Shown: positions 24,081-33,005, numbered from the stretch's first letter. The stretch is DNA of 64,000 bases from JBQTII01 sp052387905 (GCA_052387905.1 JBQTIR010000037.1:60059-124058), one strand, 5' to 3'. Notes: generated by a model not told the origin, from the sequence alone. Numbers and translations are program-made.

Positions 24081-26069
24081 CTAGTCGTGCTCGACCTCGG
24101 ACAGCACGCTGGCGCCGAAGGCCTGCTCGAGGAGCGCGCGGCCGGACAGGCTCGAGTCGGGAGCTTCGACGTCGCCCGGATCAGCGGAATGGTCGTCCGT
24201 GGGGGCGACGGAGGGAACCGGCGACGGCGCGGGAGCTGAGGCAGCGGCCGGGGCCGTCGGCTCTGGGGCAACGGACCTGGCCGGCGTCGGCGGGGCCAGG
24301 GCGGCGGGCGCCGGGACGACGTGCGCGGGCCCGGCAGTTGGTGGTCCGCTGCCGACCTTGTTGGGGTCGAGCACTGCGTCGAGTCGGAACTTGGCCCGCA
24401 GGACCTCGGACAACGCTGCGGTGAGCAACTCGTCGCTGCCGGAGCTCTGGAAGTTTCGCCGCTTGCCCTCATCGGCGAAGGCGAGCACCAGGGTGTCGGC
24501 GTCGACCGAGCTGACCTGCACGCCGTCCATCAGCAGCATCCAGGTGTAGCGGCGACGGGACTTGACGATGTCGAGGACGTCGGGCCACATCCGGCGCACC
24601 GTCGTGATGTCGGGGGCGGCGCTCGCCGCGGGGGCCGACTCGGGCACCGGGGTCGACGGCGGTGCGGCAGCCGGGGGCGGCGGTGTCCGGGGCGCGGCCG
24701 GCGGAGCAACCTTCGGGGCCACCGGCGCGGCTACCGCGGCCGTGGTGGAGGGCCCCTCGGCGGCCGGGGCAGGCCGCACGGGCGCGGGACGCTCGACGGC
24801 CGGCGGGTCGGGGGCAGGCGCCGGGGCAACTGGCGCCAGGACGGGCGCGGCGGCGGGCGGCGGGGCCCCCGCTTCCCCCGGCGGCAGTGCTGCGCCCCCG
24901 GCCAGGCGGCGCTCCAGACGCTCCAGGCGGGTGTGCAGGTCCCGCTCCCCGGCGAATCCGCCCTCGGTCCCGGCGCCGGGCAGCAGCACGCGTGCACAGA
25001 TCAGCTCGAGCTGCAGGCGCGGGGCGGTGGCCCCGCGCATCTCGGTCAGCCCAAGGTTGACCAGATCCGCGGCCCGGGAGATCTCGGCCGAGCCGAACCG
25101 GGACGCCTGCGCGGTCATGCGTTCCACGGCGTCGACCGGGGCGTCGATCAGCCCCGTGGTGCCGGCGTCAGGAACCGCCGCGATCACGATCAGGTCGCGG
25201 AGGCGATCGAGCAGGTCGGAGACGAAGCGACGCGGATCATGCCCGCCCTCGATCACCCGATCGACCAGGCGAAAGACCGTCGCCCCGTCGTGCGCCGCGA
25301 ACGCCTCGATGACGTCGTCGAGCAGGGCGGCGTCGGTGTAGCCGAGCAGGGAGGTCGCCCGCGCGAGCGTCACTCCTGCGCCGTCAGCGCCGGCGATGAG
25401 CTGGTCCAGCACCGACAGGCTGTCGCGCACCGACCCGGCGCCGGCGCGCACGACCAGCGGCAGCACGGCGGGCGCGACCTGCACGCCCTCGCGCTCGCAC
25501 AACGTGGCGAGGTACTCGCGCAGGATGCCCGGCGGCACGAGGCGGAACGGGTAGTGGTGGGTGCGCGAGCGGATGGTCGCGATGACCTTGTCCGGCTCGG
25601 TCGTGGCGAAGATGAACTTCAGGTGCGGCGGGGGCTCCTCGACGACCTTGAGCAGGGCGTTGAAGCCCGCCGTGGTCACCATGTGCGCCTCGTCGATGAT
25701 GAAGATCTTGTAGCGCGCGGAGGCCGGGGCGAAGGCCGCGCGGTCACGCAGGTCGCGGGCGTCGTCGACGCCGCCGTGCGAGGCGGCGTCGATCTCCACC
25801 ACGTCGAGGCCGCCGCCACCGCCGCGGGCCAGGTCCTGGCAGGACTGGCAGCTCCCGCAGGGGGTCGGCGTCGGGCCGTTCTCGCAGTTCAGGGCCCGGG
25901 CGAGGATGCGCGCGCTGGTGGTCTTTCCGCAGCCGCGCGGGCCGCTGAACAGGTACGCGTGGTTGACCCGGTCGTTGCGGATCGCCTGCGCCAGCGGATC
26001 GGTGACGTGCTCCTGCCCGATGACCTCGGCGAAGGTCTCCGGCCGGTAGCGGCGGTACAGGGCGAGCAC
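24081..26069 (-). CDS. dnaX: DNA polymerase III subunits gamma and tau
   Basis: 662 residues. Clamp-loader ATPase. Walker A SGPRGCGKTT (residues 42-51), zinc cysteines CENGPTPTPCGSCQSC just after, DEAH-type Walker B in FIIDEAHMV, sensor motif ATTEPDKVIATIRSR. Domain III extends to about residue 370, then a long Pro/Ala-rich linker (about 390-490) and a C-terminal part beginning TTVRRMWPDVLDIVKSRRRYTWMLL for polymerase contact, as in other actinobacterial tau proteins. GTG start. It is encoded beside recR/ybaB but on the opposite strand. Confidence 0.93.
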   Translation of the reverse strand: MLALYRRYRPETFAEVIGQEHVTDPLAQAIRNDRVNHAYLFSGPRGCGKTTSARILARALNCENGPTPTPCGSCQSCQDLARGGGGGLDVVEIDAASHGGVDDARDLRDRAAFAPASARYKIFIIDEAHMVTTAGFNALLKVVEEPPPHLKFIFATTEPDKVIATIRSRTHHYPFRLVPPGILREYLATLCEREGVQVAPAVLPLVVRAGAGSVRDSLSVLDQLIAGADGAGVTLARATSLLGYTDAALLDDVIEAFAAHDGATVFRLVDRVIEGGHDPRRFVSDLLDRLRDLIVIAAVPDAGTTGLIDAPVDAVERMTAQASRFGSAEISRAADLVNLGLTEMRGATAPRLQLELICARVLLPGAGTEGGFAGERDLHTRLERLERRLAGGAALPPGEAGAPPPAAAPVLAPVAPAPAPDPPAVERPAPVRPAPAAEGPSTTAAVAAPVAPKVAPPAAPRTPPPPAAAPPSTPVPESAPAASAAPDITTVRRMWPDVLDIVKSRRRYTWMLLMDGVQVSSVDADTLVLAFADEGKRRNFQSSGSDELLTAALSEVLRAKFRLDAVLDPNKVGSGPPTAGPAHVVPAPAALAPPTPARSVAPEPTAPAAASAPAPSPVPSVAPTDDHSADPGDVEAPDSSLSGRALLEQAFGASVLSEVEHD

Positions 26070-26219
26070 GTCTCGAACCCTAGTGCCCGCCCCGACAAGA
26101 CGGCCCGGCTACGAGTCCCGTCAGCCGGTACGGGCGCCTGTCAGCCGTCCGGCGGGCTGACAGGCGTTCGCACCCGACGTCATCCCGCAGAACAGAAGAC
26201 CGCGGCGCTAAACGAAAGC

Positions 26220-26307
26220 GGCGCCCCGCGCACCTACCAGAGCTTTCCTACCCTTGCTGCCTTCCGGCCCTGGGGGAGTTCGGATAGATGGCACCGCGCG
26301 GGGAGCC
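26220..26307 (-). ncRNA. ffs: Bacterial small SRP RNA (4.5S type)
   Basis: On the minus strand the hallmark apical motif CCAGGGCCGGAAGGCAGCAA (asymmetric loop plus GGAAG-type tetraloop) is flanked by strands that pair into one long hairpin closed by CTCCCCGCGC near 26305 and GCGCGGGGCG near 26222. It would pair with Ffh for membrane targeting. The position between dnaX and tRNA-Ser is usual in actinobacteria. Ends are accurate to a few bases. Confidence 0.93.
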
Positions 26308-26389
26308 ACCGCCGAGTCTACGACGCGGCGACGGTGGCGCACACCGGGCAAGGAGACCTCGGCGCTGAGATAGGCTTGACGGGCTCCAA

Positions 26390-26474
26390 GGAGGATTCGC
26401 CTAGTGGCCTAGGGCGCACGCTTGGAAAGCGTGTTGGGGGCAACCCCTCCGGGGTTCGAATCCCCGATTCTCCG
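26390..26474 (+). tRNA. tRNA-Ser (anticodon GGA)
   Basis: 85-nt class II tRNA: acceptor GGAGGAT/ATTCTCC, anticodon stem CACGC/GCGTG with loop TTGGAAA (anticodon GGA), a long variable arm (TTGGGGGCAACCCCT) and a T-arm with GGTTCGAATCC. Discriminator G; CCA not encoded. Confidence 0.95.
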
Positions 26475-26492
26475 CCGCTTGATCAGCGAAAT

Positions 26493-26518
26493 GCCGGGCG
26501 CCCTTGGGTGCCCGGCGT
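26493..26518 (+). terminator. Terminator after tRNA-Ser
   Basis: Hairpin GCCGGGCGCC with GGTGCCCGGC around a CTTG loop, followed by a T-rich stretch (GTTCGTTCTTTG). It also lies just beyond the 3' end of the minus-strand ArsR-rhodanese gene. Confidence 0.8.
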
Positions 26519-26549
26519 TCGTTCTTTGCAGCCCGTCTCAGTTTCCGCC

Positions 26550-27218
26550 TCAGACTGAGTCCACCGGTAGTCCGGCCTGCGCCCACTCGGGAAAGCCGTC
26601 TTCGAGTCGTCGTGCTTGCTGTCCGCGCAGGTGCAGCATGCGCACGGCTTCGTCGGCGTAGACGCAGTACGGGCCACGGCAATAGGCCACGAACTCGACA
26701 TCCCGGGGGAGCTCGGCGAGCCGGCGCTGCAGTTCGTCCGGGGGGAGCAGTCGGGCACCGGCGATATGACCGGCCCGGAACTCGGCCTCGGGGCGGACAT
26801 CCAGCACCACCACCTCGCCGGCCTGCAATCGGGCGGCCAACTCCTGGCGGCTCATCGACTCCAAGCCCGACCGGTCACCCAGGTATGCGGCGACCAGCCG
26901 ATCCACCTCGGCCACGCGCTCGACGGCCAGATCGCGCAGGCCGCGCCAGAGCTCGGGGACCCGGGGGCTGGCAACGCTGTAGATGACGCGCGACCCGTCT
27001 CGTCTGCTGCGGACGATTCCGGCCTGGGCGAGCGTCCGCAGGTGTTGCGACGTGTTGGCCACGCTCTGACCGATCTCGGCGGACAGTTCCTCGACCGACC
27101 GTTCGCCCTGGCTGAGGACGTCGATGAGCTCGGCGCGCCGCCCGTTGGCGAACGCCTTCGCAACCACGGCGAACCCGTCGTAGAGCGCGTCCTTGGCCGC
27201 TCGATGCTCCGTGCTCAT
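26550..27218 (-). CDS. ArsR-type HTH regulator fused to a rhodanese domain
   Basis: 222 residues. N-terminal ArsR winged helix (about 10-100; LSAEIGQSVANTSQHLRTLAQAGIV is the recognition region). Residues 125-220 are a rhodanese domain with the catalytic loop YCRGPYC (Cys180, Cys185), so the protein can probably sense persulfide, polysulfide or a metalloid directly through Cys180. No classical ArsR metal-binding Cys cluster is seen in the HTH part. ATG 27218 preceded by GGAAGGGA. It is divergent from the methyltransferase-MBL-MFS operon, which it probably represses through the inverted repeat at 27267. Confidence 0.9.
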   Translation of the reverse strand: MSTEHRAAKDALYDGFAVVAKAFANGRRAELIDVLSQGERSVEELSAEIGQSVANTSQHLRTLAQAGIVRSRRDGSRVIYSVASPRVPELWRGLRDLAVERVAEVDRLVAAYLGDRSGLESMSRQELAARLQAGEVVVLDVRPEAEFRAGHIAGARLLPPDELQRRLAELPRDVEFVAYCRGPYCVYADEAVRMLHLRGQQARRLEDGFPEWAQAGLPVDSV

Positions 27219-27266
27219 CGTGGTGTCCCTTCCTGACTGTTGACAGCATCCTCTCATGGGTCAATG

Positions 27267-27286
27267 ATTCAAACATTCACTTGAAC
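27267..27286. promoter_or_regulatory. Candidate ArsR-type operator
   Basis: TTCAA (27268-27272) and TTGAA (27281-27285) form an inverted repeat with an 8-nt spacer in the short divergent gap (27219-27303). The area is AT-rich compared with its flanks, and ArsR-family operators commonly take this form (TTCAA-N-TTGAA). Confidence 0.55.
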
Positions 27287-27303
27287 AATAGAGAGGATAA
27301 GCC

Positions 27304-28080
27304 GTGAGCGACACCCGGACCCTCGACACGACCGACCTGGAACAGCGCGTCAAGCAGATGTACCAGGAGGTCGCCGAACACCCGCACCAGAGCTTTCACT
27401 TCGAGACCGGACGAGCGCTGGCCGAACGCCTCGGTTACCCCGCCGCCGAGCTGGACGCGATCCCGGGCCCGGCGATCGACTCGTTCGCCGGGGTCGGCTA
27501 CTACTTCGACCTCGCCGACATCGAACCGGGCGAGACCGTGGTCGATCTGGGCAGCGGCGCCGGGATGGACAGCTTCCTGGCGGTGCGTCACGCCGGACCG
27601 AGCGGCCACGTGATCGGCATCGACATGACCGCAGCCCAGCTCGCCAAGGCCAACCGGCTCGCGGAGAGTGCCGGTATCGGCACCGTCGAGTTCCGGGACG
27701 GCCACATCGAGGAGCTGCCCCTCGCCGACGGCGTGGCCGACGTCGTCATCTCCAACGGCGTCATCAACCTGTCCCCGGACAAGGCGCAGGTTTTTGCTGA
27801 GGCGGCGCGCGTCCTTCGCCCCGGTGGCCGGCTCGCCATCGCCGACATCGTCACCGACAGGCCGCTGCCGGCCGGCGTGACCTGTGACGCGGCGCTGTGG
27901 GCCGCCTGTATCGGCGGCGCGATGCAACGCGAGGACTACCGCCGCGCGATCGAGGACGCCGGATTCGACATCGAGGAAGTTCGCGAGAACACCAGCTACC
28001 GATTCCTCTCCGACCAGGCCACGGGCGCCACCGAGACCTACGGCGTCGGCAGCGTGTCCATCCTCGCCCGCGCCCGCTGA
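27304..28080 (+). CDS. SAM-dependent methyltransferase of the ArsM-like class
   Basis: 258 residues. SAM-binding motif I VVDLGSGAGMDSFLAV (about 81-96), motif II GHVIGIDMTAAQLAKAN and post-motif LRPGGRLAIADIVTDRPLP. The early FAGVGYYFDLADIEPGETV and the later ACIGGAMQREDYRRAIEDAGF resemble arsenite methyltransferases, but only one cysteine of the usual As-binding set (in ACIGGAM) is evident, so arsenic as substrate is doubtful. GTG start with GAGAGGA upstream. First gene of an operon with a small membrane protein, an MBL-rhodanese and an MFS transporter, all probably under the divergent ArsR-rhodanese protein. Confidence 0.75.
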   Translation: MSDTRTLDTTDLEQRVKQMYQEVAEHPHQSFHFETGRALAERLGYPAAELDAIPGPAIDSFAGVGYYFDLADIEPGETVVDLGSGAGMDSFLAVRHAGPSGHVIGIDMTAAQLAKANRLAESAGIGTVEFRDGHIEELPLADGVADVVISNGVINLSPDKAQVFAEAARVLRPGGRLAIADIVTDRPLPAGVTCDAALWAACIGGAMQREDYRRAIEDAGFDIEEVRENTSYRFLSDQATGATETYGVGSVSILARAR

Positions 28081-28114
28081 TTCACCACCCCCCGAGATCA
28101 CCACAGGAGGAGTC

Positions 28115-28432
28115 ATGGACCCGTTCGACCTCCTGTGGAACCACGGACTGCGGCATGTGATCGCGTCCCCGGCCGTACCGCCGAATCCGCTGCCGCGGCG
28201 TCACGCCTTCGAACTCGCCACCTTCTGGCTCCTTGCCGTCGGCATCCTCGGGGCAGCCGGCTACGTCACAGCGGCGATGGTTCTCGGCCTCACGATGATC
28301 GTCGTCTGCACCCTGGTGACCGTGACCAATTTCTGCATCCCGTCGACCCTGCTCGGAGCCTGGTGGCGCTGGCGGGAACCCGCGCGTGCGGACTTGCGCG
28401 ACACGACCGAAACGTGGAGGAGCATCAGATGA
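28115..28432 (+). CDS. Small membrane protein of the thiol/metalloid operon
   Basis: 105 residues; excellent Shine-Dalgarno (AGGAGGAG). Two hydrophobic segments (about 30-47 and 50-70) are followed by TNFCIPSTLLGAWWRW with a single Cys next to the membrane. It may belong to a DUF4395/DUF2892-like group often found beside rhodanese genes, but I am not sure. Its stop overlaps the MBL gene start (ATGA), so production is coupled to that enzyme. Confidence 0.6.
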   Translation: MDPFDLLWNHGLRHVIASPAVPPNPLPRRHAFELATFWLLAVGILGAAGYVTAAMVLGLTMIVVCTLVTVTNFCIPSTLLGAWWRWREPARADLRDTTETWRSIR

Positions 28433-29790
28433 GCGCGGTCGACGTGCTGCCGTTGGTGGACGAGGGATTGGGGAACTCGGCGTATCTCGTCGACCTCGGC
28501 GACGGTCGCGCTCTGGCGGTCGATGTGAGTCGGGATCTTCGGGCGGTGCGAGAAGTCGCGGATCGCCGCAGGCTGCGGATCGCCTACGTCGCCGATACGC
28601 ATCTGCATGCTGACTTCCTCTCGGGCGCGGTGGAGCTCGCCGCCCGCGACGGCGCCCGGATCTTGGCGTCTGCGGCCGGGAATCGGGAGTTTTCGCACGC
28701 AGCCCTGGCCGATGGCGACGAGGTCGACCTGGGTGGCCTGCGGCTGCGGACGCTCTCGACCCCGGGGCACACCCACGAGCACATCGCGTTCGAGCTTCTC
28801 GACGGGTCGGATCCGGTCGGGGTCTTCACGGGGGGTTCACTGCTTGTCGGGGCCGCGGCCCGCACGGACCTGGTGAGCGCCGAGTCGACCGAAGAGCTGG
28901 CGCGTGCGCAGTACCGCTCGCTCCGACGACTCTGCGGTCTTGGCGACCACGTGGCGGTGTGGCCCACGCACGGCGCCGGTTCCTTCTGCTCGGCGCCGCC
29001 CGGTGCCGACCGCACGTCCACGATCGGGCGCGAGCGGGCCACCAACGCCTTGCTGCACGCACCCGACGAGGACGCGTTCGTCGGGTTGCTGCTGGCCTCG
29101 TTGGGCAGTTACCCCGTCTACTTCGCCCGCCTCGGCGAGGTCAACCGTCGAGGCCCGGCGCTGCTGGGGACGGTGCCGGGGCTGCGACCGCTCGGCGAGC
29201 CGGAGTTCGCCCGGCTGCGGGCGGCCGGCGCCGAGGTGGTGGACGTGCGACCGGTGGCGGACTTCGCCGCCGGCCACGTACCCGGCGCGGTGTCGATCCC
29301 GTTGCGTCCGGTCTTCGCCACCTGGCTGGGCTGGCTCCTCGACGCCGACCGGCCGCTGCTGGTGGTGCGCGGGACCGAGCAGGATCCCGACGAAATCGTG
29401 GGCCAGGCGATCAAGATCGGCTACGACAGGCTGGCGGGTGAACTGTCCGGCGGCATGACGGCCTGGGCCGCCGCCGGCTGTGAGATCGCGCGGATCCCGC
29501 TGGTCTCGCCTAGCGCGGCGGGCGACGCTGCCGTCCTCGACGTGCGGCAGGACGCCGAGTTCGCGGCCGAACACTTCCCCGGGGCGAGGCACCTCGAACT
29601 GGGCGAGGTGGCCGCGCACGCCGCCGACGTGCCCGGCGGGCCGACGGTGGTGATGTGCGGACACGGGGAACGCGCGATGAGCGCGGCGAGCCTGCTGGCC
29701 CGGGCCGGCCACCGCGAGGTGACGGTCCTGGACGGAGGTCCGCAGGACCTGGCCACGGCGCACAACGTGTCCCTGGCGAGCGGTTCGTGA
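28429..29790 (+). CDS. ETHE1-like metallo-beta-lactamase fold protein fused to two rhodanese domains
   Basis: 453 residues. N-terminal MBL domain (about 1-235) resembles persulfide dioxygenases; metal motif is THLHADF (residues 57-63), where the classic THxHxDH has Phe for the final His. PGHTHEH at about residue 110 supplies another His. Two rhodanese domains follow: the first (about 250-345) lacks the catalytic Cys (LLVVRGTEQD), the second has it in VMCGHGERA. Such fusions oxidise glutathione or other low-molecular-weight persulfides, here perhaps mycothiol persulfide. Overlaps both neighbours by 4 nt. Confidence 0.8.
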   Translation: MSAVDVLPLVDEGLGNSAYLVDLGDGRALAVDVSRDLRAVREVADRRRLRIAYVADTHLHADFLSGAVELAARDGARILASAAGNREFSHAALADGDEVDLGGLRLRTLSTPGHTHEHIAFELLDGSDPVGVFTGGSLLVGAAARTDLVSAESTEELARAQYRSLRRLCGLGDHVAVWPTHGAGSFCSAPPGADRTSTIGRERATNALLHAPDEDAFVGLLLASLGSYPVYFARLGEVNRRGPALLGTVPGLRPLGEPEFARLRAAGAEVVDVRPVADFAAGHVPGAVSIPLRPVFATWLGWLLDADRPLLVVRGTEQDPDEIVGQAIKIGYDRLAGELSGGMTAWAAAGCEIARIPLVSPSAAGDAAVLDVRQDAEFAAEHFPGARHLELGEVAAHAADVPGGPTVVMCGHGERAMSAASLLARAGHREVTVLDGGPQDLATAHNVSLASGS

Positions 29791-31088
29791 GCGCCGGAGC
29801 GTCGCCGAGCCCTGCGACAGCCGTCCGAGCGCGGCCGGTCGAACTGGGCCTGCGGGCGAACTTCGCTCAGTTCGGCCTGCTGGTCGCGGTCAACGCCCTG
29901 GTCGGCGGGATGCTCGGGCAGGAGCGCACCGTCCTGCCCCTGCTCGCCGAGCAGGAGTTCGGCCTCGCCGCCTACACGGCCGCTCTCACCTACATCCTCG
30001 CGTTCGGCGTCGCCAAGGCCGCGACGAACTACCTCGCCGGCACAATGTCGGACCGCTACGGACGCAAACCGGTGCTCGTGGCCGGATGGCTCGTCGCCAT
30101 CCCCGTCCCGCTGCTGCTGATCTGGGCACCGAGCTGGGGCTGGGTCGTCGCGGCCAACGTGCTACTCGGCATCAGCCAGGGCCTGACCTGGTCCACGACC
30201 GTGATCATGAAGATCGACCTCGTCGGCCCCGCGCAGCGCGGCCTGGCCATGGGCCTGAATGAGGCCGCCGGCTACATCGCCGTCGCCGCGACCGCGCTGG
30301 CCACGGGCTACCTCGCCCAGGAGCACGGCCTGCGTCCGGCACCCTTCCTCTTGGGCGTCGCCTTTGCTGCCCTCGGCCTCGGGCTGTCGACGCTCTCGGT
30401 CCGGGAAACCCGCGAGCACGCCCGGGTGGAATCGGCCGTCCACACCGCACGCAGCGGCCCTTCTCCCCACTCTCTGCAGGCCGAGTTGAGTGACCGTCAG
30501 GTCTTCGAGCTGACCAGCTTCCGGGAGCCCGCACTCTCCTCGGCCAGCCAGGCCGGACTGGTGAACAACCTCAACGACGGCCTGGCCTGGGGCCTGTTCC
30601 CCGTCTTGTTCGCCGGCGCCGGCCTCTCGGTCGGGCGGATCGGTGTGCTCGCCGCCCTCTACCCCGCGGTGTGGGGTCTGGGCCAACTGGTTACTGGCGC
30701 CCTGTCCGACCGGTGGGGCCGCAAGTGGCTGATCGCGGTCGGCATGTGGGTACAGGCGCTCGCCCTCGCTTTCGTTGCCCTCGCCGACTCGTTCTGGCCC
30801 TGGGCCGCCGCCGCCGTCCTGCTCGGTGCGGGGACCGCCATGGTGTATCCGACGCTGCTCGCCACCATCGGCGATGTCGCCCACCCCGCCTGGCGCGCCC
30901 GCGCCGTCGGCGTCTACCGCCTGTGGCGCGACGGCGGGTTCGCCGCTGGCGCCCTGCTGGCCGGCGTGATCGCCGACGCCTACGGAATCCGCGCCGCCGT
31001 CTGGGTCATCGCCGCCCTCACGGCCGCTTCCGGTGCCGTTGTCGCGGTGCGCATGTACGAGACACATCAGGGCGCGCAGCGCAGCTGA
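29787..31088 (+). CDS. MFS transporter of the thiol/metalloid operon
   Basis: 433 residues, 12 predicted helices. Motif A appears in both halves: GTMSDRYGRKPVLVAG and GALSDRWGRKWLIAVG. It has a long central loop with RETREHARVESAVHTA. GTG start overlaps the MBL gene stop (GTGA), so it is the fourth gene of the operon. Substrate not deducible; export of a methylated or oxidised sulfur/metalloid product, or of sulfite, would fit the context. Confidence 0.8.
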   Translation: MSAGASPSPATAVRARPVELGLRANFAQFGLLVAVNALVGGMLGQERTVLPLLAEQEFGLAAYTAALTYILAFGVAKAATNYLAGTMSDRYGRKPVLVAGWLVAIPVPLLLIWAPSWGWVVAANVLLGISQGLTWSTTVIMKIDLVGPAQRGLAMGLNEAAGYIAVAATALATGYLAQEHGLRPAPFLLGVAFAALGLGLSTLSVRETREHARVESAVHTARSGPSPHSLQAELSDRQVFELTSFREPALSSASQAGLVNNLNDGLAWGLFPVLFAGAGLSVGRIGVLAALYPAVWGLGQLVTGALSDRWGRKWLIAVGMWVQALALAFVALADSFWPWAAAAVLLGAGTAMVYPTLLATIGDVAHPAWRARAVGVYRLWRDGGFAAGALLAGVIADAYGIRAAVWVIAALTAASGAVVAVRMYETHQGAQRS

Positions 31089-31109
31089 CAGCCTCTGCCC
31101 CGAGGCCGG

Positions 31110-31363
31110 ATGTCACGCCCGCAGGCGCGGCGCCGGGAGCGCTTCCTCGACTCCTACACCGATGACCTCGTCACTCGCGACGTCGCGCTGATCACGGAGA
31201 TCGAGGCCCCGGCCCAGATGCGCGCCTTGCTCGGGATATTGGCCGCGCGCAACGCCTCGCCGCTGGTCGGCAACGGGCTGTCGAGCGACTTGCGATCTCG
31301 GCCCGCACCGTGCACCGCTACCTGGGAAACCTACGGGGAACCGGGGCGGACGACCACCGATAG
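31110..31363 (+). pseudogene. Remnant of a DUF4143-type ATPase gene (C-terminal fragment, frameshifted)
   Basis: One frame reads RRRERFLDSYTDDLVTRDVALI, then QMRALLGILAARNASPLVGNGLSSDL, after which a +1 shift continues ISARTVHRYLGNLRGT to a TAG at 31361. This matches the C-terminal DUF4143 part of AAA ATPases (RxxWLDSY...ERDI, then LAAR...TVxRYL). The N-terminal ATPase is missing and the frame is broken, so it is a decayed relic between the MFS gene and the acyl-CoA synthetase. It fills most of the 348-bp gap. Confidence 0.7.
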
Positions 31364-31436
31364 TGGACCCGATCTGGCCAGGCGAGGGCGGACGCCCGAC
31401 AATTGGGTCTTCGCCGAGCCCGCTTGGAGCTGCCCC

Positions 31437-32975
31437 GTGCGCGTCCCCCTCACCGTCGCCGACTTCCTGCACCGTGCCGAGACCGCCTTCGGCGACTCGA
31501 CCGCGATCATCGACGAGCCCACGCAGCCGGCCACTCCGGTGCCCACCACGACCTACGCCCAACTCGGCGAGCGGGTACGGGCGTGGCAGGCCGGGCTCGA
31601 CGCCCTGGACGTCCCGGCCGGCGGGCGCGTCGCGGTGGTCAGCCACAACTCTGCTCGCCTGATGGAACTGCTGCACGCGGTCCCGGGCACCGGCCGCATC
31701 TGCGTCCCGGTCAACTTCCGGCTGCGCCCGCACGAGGTGTCCTTCATCGTCGAGCACTGCGGCGCGGACGTCGTGCTGATCGACCCCGAACTCGATGACG
31801 ACCTCAAGGAGGTCAGCGCGCGGCACCGCTTCGTGCTCGGCGCCGAGACCGAGGAGTCGGTGATGCGCTTCGGCGTCGAGCCGCGGCCGTGGGCGGAGCC
31901 TGACGAGGACGCGACTGCGACGATCAACTACACCTCGGGCACGACGGCCAGCCCCAAGGGTGTTCAGCTGACGCACCGTAATCTGTGGATCAACGCCGTG
32001 ACGTTCGCCATGCACCTGCGTCTGTGGGAGCGCGACGTACTGATGCACACCCTGCCGATGTTCCACTGCAACGGCTGGGGCATGCCCTACGCCGCGGTCG
32101 GGCTGGGCGCGGCCAATGTGGTGATCCGCAAGATCGACGGCGAGGAGATCCTGCGCCGCGTCGACTCCCACGGCGTGACGTTGATGTGCGGCGCACCCGC
32201 GGTGTGGGCGATGACGTTGGACGCCGCGGAGAAGCTCGACGGTCCGGTGCCCGGGCGGGACAAGGTCCGCATCGTTGTCGCCGGCGCCCCGCCGCCCTCG
32301 CGCACCATCGAGCGGATCGGTTCGGACCTGGGGTGGGAGTTCACCCAGATCTACGGCTTGACCGAGACCGCCCCGCTGCTGACGATGAACCGCGCCGAGG
32401 TCGGTGACGAGTCACTGCCGTCGGAGGAGCGCGCTCGCCTGATGTCCCGCGCCGGCAAGCCGGCCCTCGGTGTCCGGCTCGCGATCGACTCCGAGGGCGA
32501 GGTGCTCGCCCGGTCCAACGTCGTGATGGACGGCTACTGGAACAACCCCACCGCGACCGCCGAGGCCTTTGAGGGCGGCTGGTTCCACACCGGTGACGGC
32601 GGGACGATGAATGAGGCCGGCTACCTCACGATCGCGGACCGCAAGAAGGACATCATCATCACCGGCGGGGAGAACGTGTCCTCGATCGAGGTCGAGGACA
32701 CCTTGTTCTCCCACCCGGCCGTCGCCGAGGTCGCCGTCATCGGTGTGCCGTCCCAGAAGTGGGGCGAGACCATTAAGGCACTCGTCGTACTCGCGCCCGA
32801 CGCACAAGCCGACGAGGCCGAACTGATCGCGCACTGCAAGAAGCTGCTGGCCGGGTACAAGGCACCGACCTCGGTGGAGTTCCGCGAAGAGATCCCCCGC
32901 ACGGCGACGGGCAAGATCCAGAAGTTCAAGCTGCGCGAGCCGTACTGGGCCGGGGTCGGGCGCGCCGTCAACTGA
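31437..32975 (+). CDS. Acyl-CoA synthetase (AMP-forming)
   Basis: 512 residues from the GTG at 31437; longer open versions run into the ATPase relic. Motifs: INYTSGTTASPKGVQLTHRN (about 158-177), HTLPMFHCNGWGMPY, FTQIYGLTETAPL (A5), EGGWFHTGDGGTMNEAGYLTIADRKKDIIITGGENVSSIEVE and catalytic Lys in RTATGKIQKF. The HCNGWG and ITGGENVSS features resemble medium-chain and dimethylsulfoniopropionate- or methylmercaptopropionate-type CoA ligases as well as fatty acid ligases. No partner gene is adjacent. Confidence 0.85.
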   Translation: MRVPLTVADFLHRAETAFGDSTAIIDEPTQPATPVPTTTYAQLGERVRAWQAGLDALDVPAGGRVAVVSHNSARLMELLHAVPGTGRICVPVNFRLRPHEVSFIVEHCGADVVLIDPELDDDLKEVSARHRFVLGAETEESVMRFGVEPRPWAEPDEDATATINYTSGTTASPKGVQLTHRNLWINAVTFAMHLRLWERDVLMHTLPMFHCNGWGMPYAAVGLGAANVVIRKIDGEEILRRVDSHGVTLMCGAPAVWAMTLDAAEKLDGPVPGRDKVRIVVAGAPPPSRTIERIGSDLGWEFTQIYGLTETAPLLTMNRAEVGDESLPSEERARLMSRAGKPALGVRLAIDSEGEVLARSNVVMDGYWNNPTATAEAFEGGWFHTGDGGTMNEAGYLTIADRKKDIIITGGENVSSIEVEDTLFSHPAVAEVAVIGVPSQKWGETIKALVVLAPDAQADEAELIAHCKKLLAGYKAPTSVEFREEIPRTATGKIQKFKLREPYWAGVGRAVN

Positions 32976-33005
32976 GCAAGACCCGGCCATCTGGCCGAGG
33001 TTCGG

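Noticed and set aside
24321..26558. A 745-codon plus-strand ORF opposite dnaX
   Set aside because: It is the antisense frame of a well-conserved dnaX with all its motifs, and the predicted product is low-complexity Gly/Arg/His-rich.
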